From Candidatus Liberimonas magnetica (GTDB lineage Bacteria > Elusimicrobiota > Endomicrobiia > Endomicrobiales > JAFGIL01), in the NCBI GenBank assembly GCA_020523885.1, contig JAJAPY010000001.1, positions 62,001 through 126,000 of the forward strand: a DNA stretch of 64,000 nt, given 5' to 3'. Under the pieces are notes generated by a model. It saw only the letters and a list, made by a program, of their open reading frames with translations. It was not told where the DNA came from and ran no database searches. This document shows, one piece after another, positions 1-10,700 of this stretch. The position numbers and the translations under genes are program-made. Position 1 is the first letter of the stretch; each line of letters starts with the position of its first letter.

Positions 1-220
1 ATTTTTTTTGTTTCAATATAGCAAAGTAAAAGAAAGTATGATATAATATGGCAAAACATAATATAACATATTATTGTTTAATTCAACAAAAGCTTCAAAA
101 TAGACAGCCTTATCAAAAAAACAGGAGGTGATTAAATTATTTAAATAGGTAATACTACTATTTTTAGGGGCAATCAAATTGGTTTTTTATGGGGGAATTT
201 ATTTTTAGTAAGGAGGGAAA
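1..220. other. Leader region of the porin-like gene
   Basis: AT-rich stretch without a recognisable gene. A TATAAT hexamer lies at 42-47 but has no convincing -35 partner 16-18 bases upstream. A perfect anti-16S match, AGGAGGTGA, lies at 123-131 but is followed only by a five- or six-codon frame, so it does not start a gene I can support. The real Shine-Dalgarno for the downstream gene is AAGGAGGG just before 221. Confidence 0.4.
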
Positions 221-1528
221 ATGACGAAAAATGTAAAAAACTTGTTTATTTTAGCAGTACTTATCCTGGCTGGTAGAGGAATTATATTGGCAGAGCAAAA
301 AAGAGTAGATCTAACCGTTGAAGACCTGTTATTTGCCGATGTTCAAAGTACTGGTGAGAGTAAGATCAGGATATTCGGTTATATGAATACCAATATTCAG
401 AAAACGATAGGGGACCTGTCAGTTTCTAACGGGGTAACCCAAAAAACCGATGCACCCTTAGAATTCAGCACGCCTTATTTTAACCTGTTCATGAATACTG
501 ATATAAATGAAAAGCTGAACACTCATGTGATTTTAAAGATGACAGGAAGCGACCTCCTGGAAGTAAGGAATATGTGGGGTAACTATAAATTATATACTGA
601 TGTGTTTCAAATAAAGCTCGGCAAAATTTACAGGGATTTTGACCTTTACAACTCTAAGTTAGATGAAGTTCCTACATACCTGGGCATAGAACCGCCGGAA
701 CTTTTTGATACAGACCATCTGCTTATCCCCAGGCTTACAACGTTCAACATACACGGTGATTTAAAGAATAATGATATCATCTATTCGTACAGCGTAGCTA
801 CCGATAACGGAGAGGGCGGGCCCATTGAAAATTTAACTCCTCTTGGCTGGGATATAAGGGCAAATATCAAAGGTAAAACTGTAATCGGTTTTTCAGGCTA
901 TGTTTCAAGCATTGGAAGCGGCAAAGCTGTCCCTGATATCGCGGTTGGCGACGGCTCCCCAAAGAACGGTGTCTTGCCCTGGATGGCAAATGACGATTAT
1001 AAAGTTTTCGGAGGCTTTGCACAAACTGAGTATAGAAGTTTTCTATTAAGCGTAGGGTACTATCAGGCAGACCATAAAGCTCAAAGAAACCCGGCGGACA
1101 TTATAACAATAGTCAATGCCACTAGTTTAAACCAAACACAGAGAGAAAGGTTCTTTGGAGCAAATGCATCAAAGGCCGATGCTGCCCTGACTACGGCAGA
1201 CGTTGTTACGGATGCCCCTTATTTAATTCAAACAGGGTATCTTGAGCTCGGGTATTTTATTGAGACAAAGTACGGCGAAATCGCGCCATATTTATTTTGG
1301 GACTGGATGCAGGATCCTGAAGTAATCGCTAAAAAGAAATACGGCGGGGACAATGAATGCGGCATTGCAGATAACGGCGTATTTTATAAAAGCACTATAG
1401 GAGTAGTTTACAGGCCGACTAAAGATATGGCTGTTAAACTGGATACCAGTACTCACTATCAGAAATATAACGGCAAAGACGAATCTTACCCGGAAATACG
1501 CGGTGATGTATCGTTCCTTTTTAAATAG
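221..1528 (+). CDS. Porin-like outer-membrane beta-barrel protein
   Basis: The 435-residue product begins with a typical signal peptide: Lys-rich start, hydrophobic core at about residues 7-23, likely cleavage after the LA at 23-24 before EQ. The rest has no further hydrophobic helix. It alternates polar and aromatic residues (repeated short strands with Tyr/Phe, Asp/Asn-rich turns) and ends in a strand close to a C-terminal Phe (SFLFK), as expected for a barrel inserted in an outer membrane. It is probably a general or substrate-specific porin; the substrate cannot be read from the sequence. The start is fixed by a strong AAGGAGGG a few bases upstream. It stands alone, with a strong hairpin directly after it. 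No family is recognised with certainty. Confidence 0.7.
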   Translation: MTKNVKNLFILAVLILAGRGIILAEQKRVDLTVEDLLFADVQSTGESKIRIFGYMNTNIQKTIGDLSVSNGVTQKTDAPLEFSTPYFNLFMNTDINEKLNTHVILKMTGSDLLEVRNMWGNYKLYTDVFQIKLGKIYRDFDLYNSKLDEVPTYLGIEPPELFDTDHLLIPRLTTFNIHGDLKNNDIIYSYSVATDNGEGGPIENLTPLGWDIRANIKGKTVIGFSGYVSSIGSGKAVPDIAVGDGSPKNGVLPWMANDDYKVFGGFAQTEYRSFLLSVGYYQADHKAQRNPADIITIVNATSLNQTQRERFFGANASKADAALTTADVVTDAPYLIQTGYLELGYFIETKYGEIAPYLFWDWMQDPEVIAKKKYGGDNECGIADNGVFYKSTIGVVYRPTKDMAVKLDTSTHYQKYNGKDESYPEIRGDVSFLFK

Positions 1529-1545
1529 TTTTTGTATTGTTGAAA

Positions 1546-1582
1546 AACAAACCCCAGGATAGGACCTATCCTGGGGTTTGTT
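1546..1582. terminator. Strong hairpin terminator
   Basis: An 18-bp perfect stem whose arms are separated by a single base (AACAAACCCCAGGATAGG and its reverse complement). It lies 17 bases after the porin stop. The flanks are T-rich when read on the minus strand and only weakly so on the plus strand. It most likely ends the porin transcript. Confidence 0.8.
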
Positions 1583-1649
1583 CATGTGGAACCCCTTCGG
1601 CAGGAGCTGGACTTCGTATTAAATAATAGAAACACTGAAGGAACTCAGC

Positions 1650-1678
1650 TTGACGATTATATATTAAATTAGTAGAAT
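1650..1678 (+). promoter_or_regulatory. Sigma-70-type promoter for the HD-domain gene
   Basis: TTGACG, a 17-base spacer and TAGAAT, ending 20 bases before the ATG at 1699. The gene also has its own Shine-Dalgarno (AGGAGGG), so it is probably transcribed independently of the porin. Confidence 0.55.
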
Positions 1679-1698
1679 TTCAGTCAGGAGGGTAGTAT

Positions 1699-2598
1699 AT
1701 GAATGATCATAAAGAAGTCCAGTTCGCTCAATTGCTTGACATGAACAGTACTACCGCCGTTTTTGAAGAAGTAAAATATAATTTTATCCATTACTATCCT
1801 ATACGAGAATTCCTCGAAGTCAGGGCTGCATTTAAATGCTTTAATGACCTCTACGACGGAAACTATCCCGGTTACGGAAAATGCAAGACCAAATATCATG
1901 ACAAGATACACACCACGGATGCGCTTCTTTCCATCTCCAGGCTCATAGACGGCTATAACCTGGAAAACCGTACTAAACTGCAACTTAGCAGGGTAAAGAC
2001 CGCCTTGATAGCCAGTATCTTTCATGATACAGGATATATCCAGAAAATAAGCGATAAAACAGGCACCGGAGCTAAATATACCTTAAGCCACGTAGAAAGA
2101 AGCATTGAATTCTTAGGAAAATATTATAAGATAGTAAAATTTTCCAGGCAGGATTATCTGTCCGCAAAGAACATGATAAGTTGCACAGGCCTTATGACAA
2201 ACCTTGCCACAATCCTTTTTAAAGATAAATCCGAGAGGCTGCTTGGGTATATGCTCGGCACCTCTGACCTTCTGGGCCAAATGGCTTCAAGGACATACCT
2301 TGAGCGGCTCACACATCTTTACAAAGAATTCAAGGAAGGCCATGTGAAAGGGTATTCCTCAGAATTTGACCTCTTAAAAAAGACATTGAAATTCTATGAT
2401 ACTATTAAGATAAGGCTGGAAAAAGATTTTGAGAACGTTGACAGGTATGCGCAAACTCATTTTAAATACAGGTATGGCATAGATAAAAACTTATATCATA
2501 TAGCTATCTTAAGGCAGCTTCACCATTTAAAAAATATAATAAAAAGCGGTGAAGGCAGTTACAGGGCATTTCTAAAAAGGCAATCAGGAATATCGTAG
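1699..2598 (+). CDS. HD-domain metal-dependent phosphohydrolase
   Basis: The 299-residue soluble protein carries a histidine/aspartate metal site of the HD superfamily: YHDKIH with H67 and H71, then FHDTG with H109-D110 about 38 residues later, and a further His in LSHVE. The H-x3-H followed by HD pattern resembles cyclic-nucleotide phosphodiesterase-like HD domains rather than simple nucleotidases. The substrate is probably a nucleotide or cyclic nucleotide (inference). There is no signal peptide or membrane helix. The start is supported by AGGAGGG before 1699. A very similar spacing of metal-site residues recurs in a domain near residue 9537 of the 11,579-residue protein downstream. It converges with the next gene across a shared hairpin. 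Confidence 0.7.
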   Translation: MNDHKEVQFAQLLDMNSTTAVFEEVKYNFIHYYPIREFLEVRAAFKCFNDLYDGNYPGYGKCKTKYHDKIHTTDALLSISRLIDGYNLENRTKLQLSRVKTALIASIFHDTGYIQKISDKTGTGAKYTLSHVERSIEFLGKYYKIVKFSRQDYLSAKNMISCTGLMTNLATILFKDKSERLLGYMLGTSDLLGQMASRTYLERLTHLYKEFKEGHVKGYSSEFDLLKKTLKFYDTIKIRLEKDFENVDRYAQTHFKYRYGIDKNLYHIAILRQLHHLKNIIKSGEGSYRAFLKRQSGIS

Positions 2599-2636
2599 TA
2601 AAAAATTTAAAAATCAAAATATATAATGAAAAATTG

Positions 2637-2684
2637 AGGTGGCCGCCAGCACAGCATTGGCGGGCACCTTATTTTTGATTTTTT
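2637..2684. terminator. Bidirectional terminator between convergent genes
   Basis: A 12-bp stem with one mismatch (AGGTGGCCGCCA against TGGCGGGCACCT) and a 9-base loop. It is followed by a T-rich tract on the plus strand and flanked by A-rich sequence that gives T-tracts on the minus strand. It serves the HD-domain gene and the convergent methyltransferase gene. Confidence 0.8.
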
Positions 2685-3891
2685 AATTTTCTTTTAATAG
2701 TATCCAGCCCTGGAAATACCTTGCTTCCGGGAAATTGAGCGGCCAGGCATGGTCCTGGTCGTGCCCGAGTTTTTCAATGAGTTTTATTTTGGCCTTGGCT
2801 TTTACAGAAGCTTTAAAGAGTGTTTTTTGAAACAGCTCTTCGCTTATATACGAACTGCAGCAGTAAGTAAATAAAACCCCGTTCTTTGCCAATTTTTTCA
2901 TAGCGAGTTCATTTAACCGTTCATAGCCTTGTACGGCATTGTCTATTTTTTCTGCCGATTTTACAAAGCTGGGCGGGTCAAGAATAATTGCTTCCGTGCT
3001 TTCATTTTGAATGCCTTCAAGGTGTTTGAAAGAGTCCTGGCATATTATTTTTAAATTCCCGCCGAAACCGTTTAAGGCAGCTGTTTTTTTGGCAGTTTCA
3101 TTCGCTTTTTCTGATATATCTATATGCTCTATCATTTTTACTCCGGCCCGGGCGGCGTAGAGGTTAAAACTCCCGCTGTAGCCGAAATAATTTTGTAAGC
3201 GTTTAACGTTTAAAATCGAGCAATAATGTTCCACCTTCTTTCGCGCCTGGCGCAGGTCAAGGAAGTACCCTGTTTTCTGCCCGTTTTCTATGTCTATAGG
3301 TATTTGGAATTTGTCTTCTTCGATAATATGTTCTTTGGGGAGTTTGCCGGACAAGGCTCCGGTAGGCATGCTTGAGAGGCCCTCTTTTCTTCTGACTTCT
3401 ACGTCGCTTCTTTCATAGACAGCGGCCGGGTTATACAGTTCCTTTATTATTTCAACCCACAATTCCCTGTTCAAGTCTGCAAAATATGTTTGAAGCTGTA
3501 CTACGAACACGAGGCCGTACCTGTCGATTACGAGCCCGGGCAGGGAATCGGCATCGGAAAATACCAAACGATAATTTTTCTTTTCTTCTGGGATGTTTTG
3601 CAGGCCGAGCAGCGTTTCTTTTATTTTTGAAAGGCCTTTTATTTTGTTTGTGAACCAGACCCTGTCGATTTTTTCATTACTGTCCCAGGAAATGATCCGT
3701 AAGGTTATAGAGCTTTTTGGGTTAAAAGCCGCATATGCCACGATATTTTCTTCGTTGCCGCATACCGGAACGATAGCGCCAGGCTTAATTTCGGGTGATG
3801 CTTTGGCTACGGCGCCTGAAAATACCCAAGGGTGTTTGTTTAAAAGTATTTTTTCTAGCCGGTCTTTTTTTATTATTACTAAATTTTTCAT
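2683..3891 (-). CDS. rlmI: RlmI-family 23S rRNA (cytosine-C5) methyltransferase
   Basis: The 402-residue protein has the order of the RlmI/YccW family. An N-terminal PUA-like domain (about residues 1-75, with HPWVFSGAV) is followed by an EEHB-like linker region (LPGLVIDRYG, VYERSD) and a C-terminal class I SAM methyltransferase domain from about residue 210. That domain has NYFGYSGSF as the SAM loop, acidic HIDIS, and the catalytic-region motif DPPSF. A Cys pair (YCCSSY) lies near the C-terminus. Length matches the family. RlmI methylates C1962 of 23S rRNA in E. coli; the exact target here is inferred. A TTGCTT/TATAAT promoter ends only 8 bases before the ATG, suggesting a leaderless or nearly leaderless mRNA. 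The symbol is by family; a paralogous specificity is possible. Confidence 0.85.
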   Translation of the reverse strand: MKNLVIIKKDRLEKILLNKHPWVFSGAVAKASPEIKPGAIVPVCGNEENIVAYAAFNPKSSITLRIISWDSNEKIDRVWFTNKIKGLSKIKETLLGLQNIPEEKKNYRLVFSDADSLPGLVIDRYGLVFVVQLQTYFADLNRELWVEIIKELYNPAAVYERSDVEVRRKEGLSSMPTGALSGKLPKEHIIEEDKFQIPIDIENGQKTGYFLDLRQARKKVEHYCSILNVKRLQNYFGYSGSFNLYAARAGVKMIEHIDISEKANETAKKTAALNGFGGNLKIICQDSFKHLEGIQNESTEAIILDPPSFVKSAEKIDNAVQGYERLNELAMKKLAKNGVLFTYCCSSYISEELFQKTLFKASVKAKAKIKLIEKLGHDQDHAWPLNFPEARYFQGWILLKEN

Positions 3892-3899
3892 GATTATTG

Positions 3900-3928
3900 A
3901 TTATACTAAAAATTGATTTTATAAGCAA
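3900..3928 (-). promoter_or_regulatory. Promoter of the rlmI-like gene
   Basis: Read on the minus strand: TTGCTT, 17 bases, TATAAT. The -10 box ends 8 bases before the ATG at 3891, so the predicted transcription start falls about at the start codon. Confidence 0.6.
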
Positions 3929-3960
3929 AAAACATTCAAAAACACATTGAATTAATAATT

Positions 3961-3983
3961 GGAATTATGTAATACATGATTCC
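3961..3983. repeat. Hairpin/palindrome in the divergent spacer
   Basis: GGAATTATGT, a 3-base loop and ACATGATTCC form a 10-bp stem with one G-T pair. It lies in the 255-base spacer between divergent genes, upstream of both promoters. There is no T-tract, so it is not a terminator; an operator or a repeat remnant is possible. The remaining spacer (3984-4101) shows only two related stretches (AATCTGTG and AATCTGCG) and nothing I can name. Confidence 0.45.
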
Positions 3984-4101
3984 GCGTGTTTTTAAAAGAT
4001 TATACAGGTTAAAAGCAAAGCACTTATAAATCTGTGATATCGTCTTTGTTAATCTGCGTAATCAATAAGTAAAAAATCACAAAAAATTCACAATCTTTCC
4101 C

Positions 4102-4129
4102 TTGCTTTTTTGCACAAATATATTATAAT
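4102..4129 (+). promoter_or_regulatory. Promoter upstream of the small membrane protein and giant gene 1
   Basis: TTGCTT, 16 bases, TATAAT, ending 17 bases before the ATG at 4147. It is the only good sigma-70-like match seen ahead of the small gene and the giant frame that follows it, so it is the best candidate to drive both. Confidence 0.55.
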
Positions 4130-4146
4130 TACAATAAGAGTAAAAA

Positions 4147-4719
4147 ATGAATAAATCATTGATTTTTATTAACAAAAAACACAAGGATTTTGCCTTACAT
4201 GTTGTTTTGGCAGGGCTTGTTATTTTTAGCCTGCTCCTTAACAGTATTGCAATGAACATTGACCCCAGAGAGACCGAGCTTCTAGGCCAGGTTGTCAAGA
4301 GCCAGTCTGTCCTTTTAAATGTTTTTTTCTTATCAACTATACCCATAAAGATCGTCAATAACCTTTTCAATGAATACAGGAACCCCGACCCGGCTGTAGC
4401 AAAAAAGGCAGCCAAAGAAAAATCCAAGAACGCCAAAAACACATCTGCGGATTTCTCGATATTTGCCTCAGGGATAAACTCTGAAACCATCAGGAGCAAT
4501 TCGAACAGGGTTTTTACGGCTGTTTACAAAGACAGTGATTCTATCTTGAATATTATTTGCCCCGCAAATGTGTTTACAAGAGGCAGCCCGGGGGGCGGCG
4601 GCACAAGTGTTTTTGTTTTACTCATGTTGATGCTGTTTTCATTATTACCGAGGGGTACTATTGATGCGTCAGCTGTAATTTATTTACATAGGATATTTTC
4701 TGCCCAACTCGAAGTTTGA
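4147..4719 (+). CDS. Small membrane protein preceding giant gene 1, function unknown
   Basis: The 190-residue product is not recognised. It has an N-terminal hydrophobic helix (about residues 19-36) that could be a signal anchor, a second hydrophobic stretch at about 46-65 and a third near residues 153-168 (VFVLLMLMLFSLLP) preceded by a Gly-rich turn (SPGGGG). The middle part is Lys/Ala- and Ser-rich. No catalytic motif is visible. It ends inside a terminator-like hairpin and only 31 bases separate its stop from the giant gene, so the two are probably co-transcribed and it may be a membrane partner or export helper of the giant (inference). The Shine-Dalgarno is weak (AAGAG). It is probably a lineage-restricted protein. 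Confidence 0.6.
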   Translation: MNKSLIFINKKHKDFALHVVLAGLVIFSLLLNSIAMNIDPRETELLGQVVKSQSVLLNVFFLSTIPIKIVNNLFNEYRNPDPAVAKKAAKEKSKNAKNTSADFSIFASGINSETIRSNSNRVFTAVYKDSDSILNIICPANVFTRGSPGGGGTSVFVLLMLMLFSLLPRGTIDASAVIYLHRIFSAQLEV

Positions 4720-4733
4720 AGTTGGGCTTTTTT
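4702..4733 (+). terminator. Intrinsic terminator or attenuator just before giant gene 1
   Basis: GCCCAACT, a 10-base loop, AGTTGGGC, then six T residues. The loop and 3' arm overlap the stop codon of the 190-residue gene (4717-4719), and the T-tract ends 17 bases before the giant ATG, leaving only the GGAGG ribosome site. Ribosomes finishing the upstream gene would cover the hairpin, so translation-coupled read-through is a plausible control. Confidence 0.75.
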
Positions 4734-4750
4734 ATTTCCTGGAGGATCGT

Positions 4751-7700
4751 ATGGACATCTTAAGAGTTAACTCAATCAAAGTTTTCGGGTGGTTAAAAGA
4801 ACTGCTTTTCAGGCAAATGCGCTGGAGGCACCTGGGTATGCCCAGGCTCCGTGATTGGATTACGGGAGCAGGCGTAAGCCCTGTTATAAAATTCCTGAAT
4901 TTTACAAAGATCGTTGCTGTTATGACACTTACCTGTTTTATACTGACCTCTGTCTTTGGCCAGGGAATGGCGGCTATTGCGCAGGACAGGCAGGATGCAA
5001 AACGGTATGCGGAAATATTTGAAGGTTTGCCCCTGCCTTATACTTCAGGCAGGATAACACAGGGCAGGTATTTTGGCTCAAAAGACGTTGTAATAAACGT
5101 TCAGGACATGCACTGTAATCCTGAAGTCCAGAGGAATATAAGCAACATAATATCTATTTTGATTGAAAAGTATAAACTCCCTCATATATATGTCGAAGGA
5201 GCTGTGGGGCAGGTGGACACGTCCTGGCTTGCGTCAATAAATAATAAAGAGTTGAAAAAGAAGATAGTAGAGGGCTTAATAGGACAGGGCAAGCTTACCG
5301 GCGGAGAATATTACTCGGTATTGAATGATAAACCCAACCTGCTTTTAGGCCTTGAAGACGAGGATATATATAAGGCAAACCTTCTAAGGCTGAATAAGAT
5401 AGTACAAAAACGTGACAGTTTGGATGCTTTAATAAAGGATTTAAGGGCAAGTATCAAGCCTGTGAAGAATATTTATCATAACTCAAAGCAAAAAAAGCTT
5501 GAAAAAACAATAGAAAAATATAAATCAACCAAGCTGGACGGGAAGGTCTATTATTCTGAACTTAAAGAGTATTCCAATACGCTCGGCGTTGATATTTACG
5601 GCTATAAGAACATCATAGCTTACCTGCAATTGATCGAGTTTGAAAAACAGCTTAAATACAAAACTATCGCACGCCAGCTGCAGGAGTTTGTAACCCTTCT
5701 AAAGCAGCAGCTTCCGCAAAAGGCCTATGACCTGATAGTTGAAGAGACGGACAGCTTTTCAAAACCTGATAAGCTCTATACTTATCTGTTAAGGTTCATC
5801 AAAGAGTTCCACCTGGACGTCTCCGTACGTTATCCGGAGCTGGATAAATTTTTAAACTATGTACAGGCAAGCCAGGATATAAACCCAATAAAACTTGTTT
5901 ATGAAGAGAAAAAAATAACAAAAGAGATCTGTGTCAGGCTTGCAGACAACCAGAGCGAACGGGATATAGTCTTTTTAGATGATTTTTTAAACTATCTTGA
6001 TGATTATTTAAAGTGTAAGATATCGGCTGAAGATTACGATTACTTTACTGCCAATATAGATAAGTTCAAATCCTTATGGTCAAAATACGTGCATAACGGA
6101 AAACTTGACGGTTTAAATGAGTACTCGGAACTTTTAGATGGTTTTTATAAAGCAAATGTGGAAAGAAATGACAGGTTCATAAAGAACATGATAGGAGATG
6201 CGGTTAACAAGGCTGAACCTTCCGATCTACCCGGTGATATGCATGCCGCAAAAGTCATAAGTTCTTTAAAAGAAGCCGGCAGGATAATAGTTACTGTTAC
6301 AGGAGGTTTCCATACAGACGGAATAAATACGAGGCTTAGCGCCAGAGGCATATCTTATATTGTTATCACTCCCAATGTTACCGAAGACACAAAATTTGCC
6401 GATGACGTCTACATGAAGTTTGCAAAAGAGCAGGGCAAGATCATGTTCCAGGCTTTTTCTCTTCTGGTACTTTCACAAAACTCGCTTGATTTCAAGTTAT
6501 GGCAGATCGCTGAGACAAGGCTGAACGACCTTTTAAAATCAGGGATATCTTTGCAGGAAGTCGCTAATGCCCTGGAGCAGGAGCTGAAGTTAATAGCAAA
6601 ACAGAAAGGCATACCTGAAGAAAATGTCAGTTTCAAGTATGATGGAAATCAGCTTGAATTAAAAGTAAATAACATAACTATTAATTTCAGCTATGATGAC
6701 AAAACAAAGACCGCAACTTTAAGTTCGATAGATGGCAAGCCTGTTGTGCTTGAAGCCGGCGCCACCCTGAAAGCTTATAAAGAACAAAGAGGAATAGAAG
6801 CAGGGGTACAGTTGAGCCTGGAACAGCTTATTGATATGTTCCTTAAATTCGCTCCGGACTATGAAATGTACGCCCTTGCAGCAGCCCTGGTAGATGAAAA
6901 GTCTAAGGCTAAGTTCTTAAACGCCTACGCAGAAGCCGACAGGGTTTTTGCAGAGGTTCAAGCCGATATCCTGAATTTTAAAGATAAGGTACGGGAAGAG
7001 TTTATAAAAGATTACCTGGAAAACCAAAGAGTGAACCGGGAAGAAAGGTTTGAGGCGTTTGTTTCCAGGGTGCTAACAGATAAAGCATTGAACATCCCAA
7101 TGCCCGATACAGCTATTACAATAGCCCAGGTCTTACGGTCACCTGCGGTTGATTTGGCGACAAAACGAAAAATATTGGGAAAAGCTCTTGCGACCTGGAA
7201 CTATTGGAACCAAAAGTTCCTTGAAAGAAGCAAACTTACTTCCCAGGCAAAACCTGAAAAGCAAAGGCCTGCACAAGCTGTTGAGAAAAAGGCCAGGAAC
7301 AGCAGCACATTCCATGAATTTCTTGAATTTCTCGCTGGTTTAACCGAGCCGGTAATAGAAGGTATAGATTTCCTGAAGCAGAAAGCATTATTAGAGTATG
7401 CCCAGCAGGTCGTAGAAGGCAATATAGTACAAATTGAAGTTCAGCCTGAACAAGCTAATAACCCTGAAACAGTCGCAGAACCTGGAGTAGAAAAAGCCAA
7501 AGCAAAACCTGCCGAAACTGCGGAAGTATCACCGCTTCAGTTAATATATGTCGAAGCACGCAGGCTGGAAGCAGTAGATTTGCTTGTAAAATGCGGGATG
7601 GAAAGGAAGGATGCTGAAAATACAGTGGACAAATATAATAATGAGTTTAGGCAGGGAAAAATTAAAAACGATGATATTAAGTCTTCTCTGGTAGCTCCGG

Positions 7701-10700
7701 ATTTAAACGATGAGATAATAGGAAAAATAGATGATGCTGTCCGTGAGTTATATAAAACCGATGTAAAGCAGGCTACTGCAATTGCAGCTATGAATTATAT
7801 AGGCTCAATGTATAAAGGCAGTTATGCATTTTATGGCAATGCAGCTGTTGCATTTGCCTGGTTTATAAAAAGTCAAAATAATCCTTCAACCGCAAAATCT
7901 GCAATTTATATTTACAATGCGGCGCTCAATAATTTTGAAAGAATGCTCAAGGACCCTGATGTCCCGACAGGAGATGAATACCAGACTTACCGGACTATGA
8001 GCCAGCTATGCAGTGATATTAGTGAAATTGCATTTAAAACAGGCGACACTGCTCAAGCAAAAGATTATTCCGGCAGAGCGGTTGAATATACCAGAAAGTC
8101 TAAAGGATATGCAGCAGGAGCAGCAGCAGCTGCTCCTGTTAAGGATCAATCTGCTTCAGCTATGCTTAAAAGAGGCAATACTCTGGCGGGTATAGGCAAA
8201 TATAAAGAAGCAAAAACTTGTTATGAACAGGCAATTACGCTTTCCGAAAAGGCCGGAGATAGTAATGATATGCTTATCATCCGGGGTGATGCATTAAATG
8301 CGCTGGGTTGTTTATATCGAGAAATAGGAGATTTAAAGAAAGCCGAAAAAGTCCATTTACAGGCCTTGACAATAGGTAACAGTATAGACGACTACAGGAT
8401 GAAGGCTGTAGCGCTTGGTAATTTAGGCCTTGTAGAACTTAATAATTCTAATTTTAAAAAAGCAGAAGATTATATTGAACAAACGATACAAATCGCCAGG
8501 GAAAACGATGACAAAAAGAAGATAGCTGTTGGTTTGCATAATCTCGGGACCGTTCAAGAAAAAATGGGAAAGCTGGATAAGGCAGAAAAATCACATGAGG
8601 AGTCTATTAGGATTGCCAAAGACAATAATCTTGCCAGAACTGAAATGATGACATTAATTGATCTTGGCAGTCTTTATAGAACAAGAGCTAACAATGATAA
8701 AGCTAACCGTAAAAGTTTATTGGCTAAATCCATAGATTTTCAGGATAGAGCCATAGCAATCGCAAGAGCCCTTGGAGATAAGGGACAGGAAGCTGTTGCT
8801 CTTTTAAACAAAGCAAATTCCACAACAGATTTAGGCAAATTTACAGAAGCAATAACTTCCTATAATCAGGTTCTTTCAATAATGCAGGAACTGAATTTTG
8901 AATCGAATGATACAACCTGGCGTGTTCATCTGGGCCTAGGTCAGTTATATTACACCATGGACAATTATGATGAAGCTTTGAAAAATTTCTCTAAATCGCT
9001 TGAATTGATAAAAGAAAAGGTAAAAGCCTTAAATATCAGAAATGACGATGCGGGTTTCTGGAATGAACATGAGATGGGATATTATTGGATGATTTGGGCC
9101 TGCCTGAAAAAAGGCGACTTGGAAAATGCTTATAAATATCACTTGGAAAATCTCGAGATACTTGCTGCTGCCCCAAATGAAAATCCCGAGGCAATTGAAT
9201 ATTTGAAAAAAATGACTAAAGCAGGCCTTGAGGAATATTACTTCCAATATAAAGCGTACCTATTTAAAGAAGAAGCTGCCCCGGCGGCTCCAACAGCAGG
9301 AGTGATTAATAATTTAAACGAATTAAAGGACGGGCAGTATGTGGCGCTGGATATCGGTATTTATCAAGTAAAGATAAATACCGGCAAAATTTCGTTCGTA
9401 AATGCTGACGGCGAGTATGCGCCTTCTGACACAAAAGCCGGCGACGTCAAAGAAGTGCTTAAGCCCGCTGACCCCCGGGTACAGGCATTCGAACTGGTTA
9501 TGGCAAAAGTAAAAAGAGCAGCGTCAGATCAAGCTCGCACCCGGCAAGCAGCTTCAGCTGAACCGCAGGCAAAAACCGCAGAGAAAATACCTTTTGCCAG
9601 GTTGCTTAATTCGGATGCTGTTCTGGCTCAAGACGGCAGGCTTGGCAAGATCCTTAACATCAATAAGGTTTGGGGAAGCCTCGAAGCTTCGGAAAAAGCG
9701 GAACTGGTAAGGCAGTTAACAGAAGTTGACTATGATGCATTTAAATGGACGGACCGTTCGCTTTTTGAAACAAACAAAGCGGATTGGATGAAAAAGTTAT
9801 CCGATGTGGACCAAAACATATATGTTTTATTTGACAATAATGGAGCAGTTAAAGGTTTTAGCAGAGTTGAAGAAACTCCTAATGATAAGATTGTTGTGCT
9901 TGACAGGATAGCTGCTTATCAAAAAGACAACGAAAGAGGCAGGGGGACTTTTTTGATGGATACGCTTTTAGGGCAATTAAAAGCTATGGATAAAAAAGAG
10001 GTAAGCTTAATGCCAGTAGATGAGGCAGCTACGAAATATTATATTTCTTATTTAAAGGAAAAGGCATATTATAAAATAGATTATGGTTATTTTATTATTC
10101 ACCTGGACACTTTTAAAAATCTTACCCCTGAACAATTAAAAGAAAACAATGATAATTATAAGGCCAATAGAAATGTGGGTAAATTTATAATAATTAATGG
10201 GGTTGTCTGGGTTATTAACCGAATATGGCCTGATGGAAAGGTCCAAATTAAAGATGCAAACCCTGAAGACGACGAAGAAGTAACTGAAAAGACCATAAAT
10301 CCAAGTGAAATACAAAAAATTTACGAGACAAAGGAGAATGCAGAAGCAGCGGTTCATCCTGCCTCGCCTCTTGCAGCTGCAGCTGAAGTTCTGAAAGCAG
10401 CACTTCCTATTCCTGATTTAGGTGCACCTGCTGGTGCTCCAAAAGAAGAAGCACCGGCTCAGCCTGAAGTCAAACCAGCAGGAGAAAAGAAAAAAACATT
10501 AAAAACTATCAAAAAGGCTTTTTCTGTAAAACATGAAGACAAAGTAGCATTTACAGGTAGAGTAATTGAGGTTGACGGGCAAACAATGACAGAATATCTC
10601 GGCCAAGATGGCGCTGTGTTTATGGCATTGCCCGGAGATTGTAGTGATAGCGCAATAGGTATGGCTGCTAACTCGTCCGATGGCAGTAGTTCTTTAGGTT

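Noticed and set aside
121-160. Perfect AGGAGGTGA at 123-131 as the ribosome site of a leader peptide
   Set aside because: It is followed only by five or six codons and no start codon at proper spacing; too little to call a gene.
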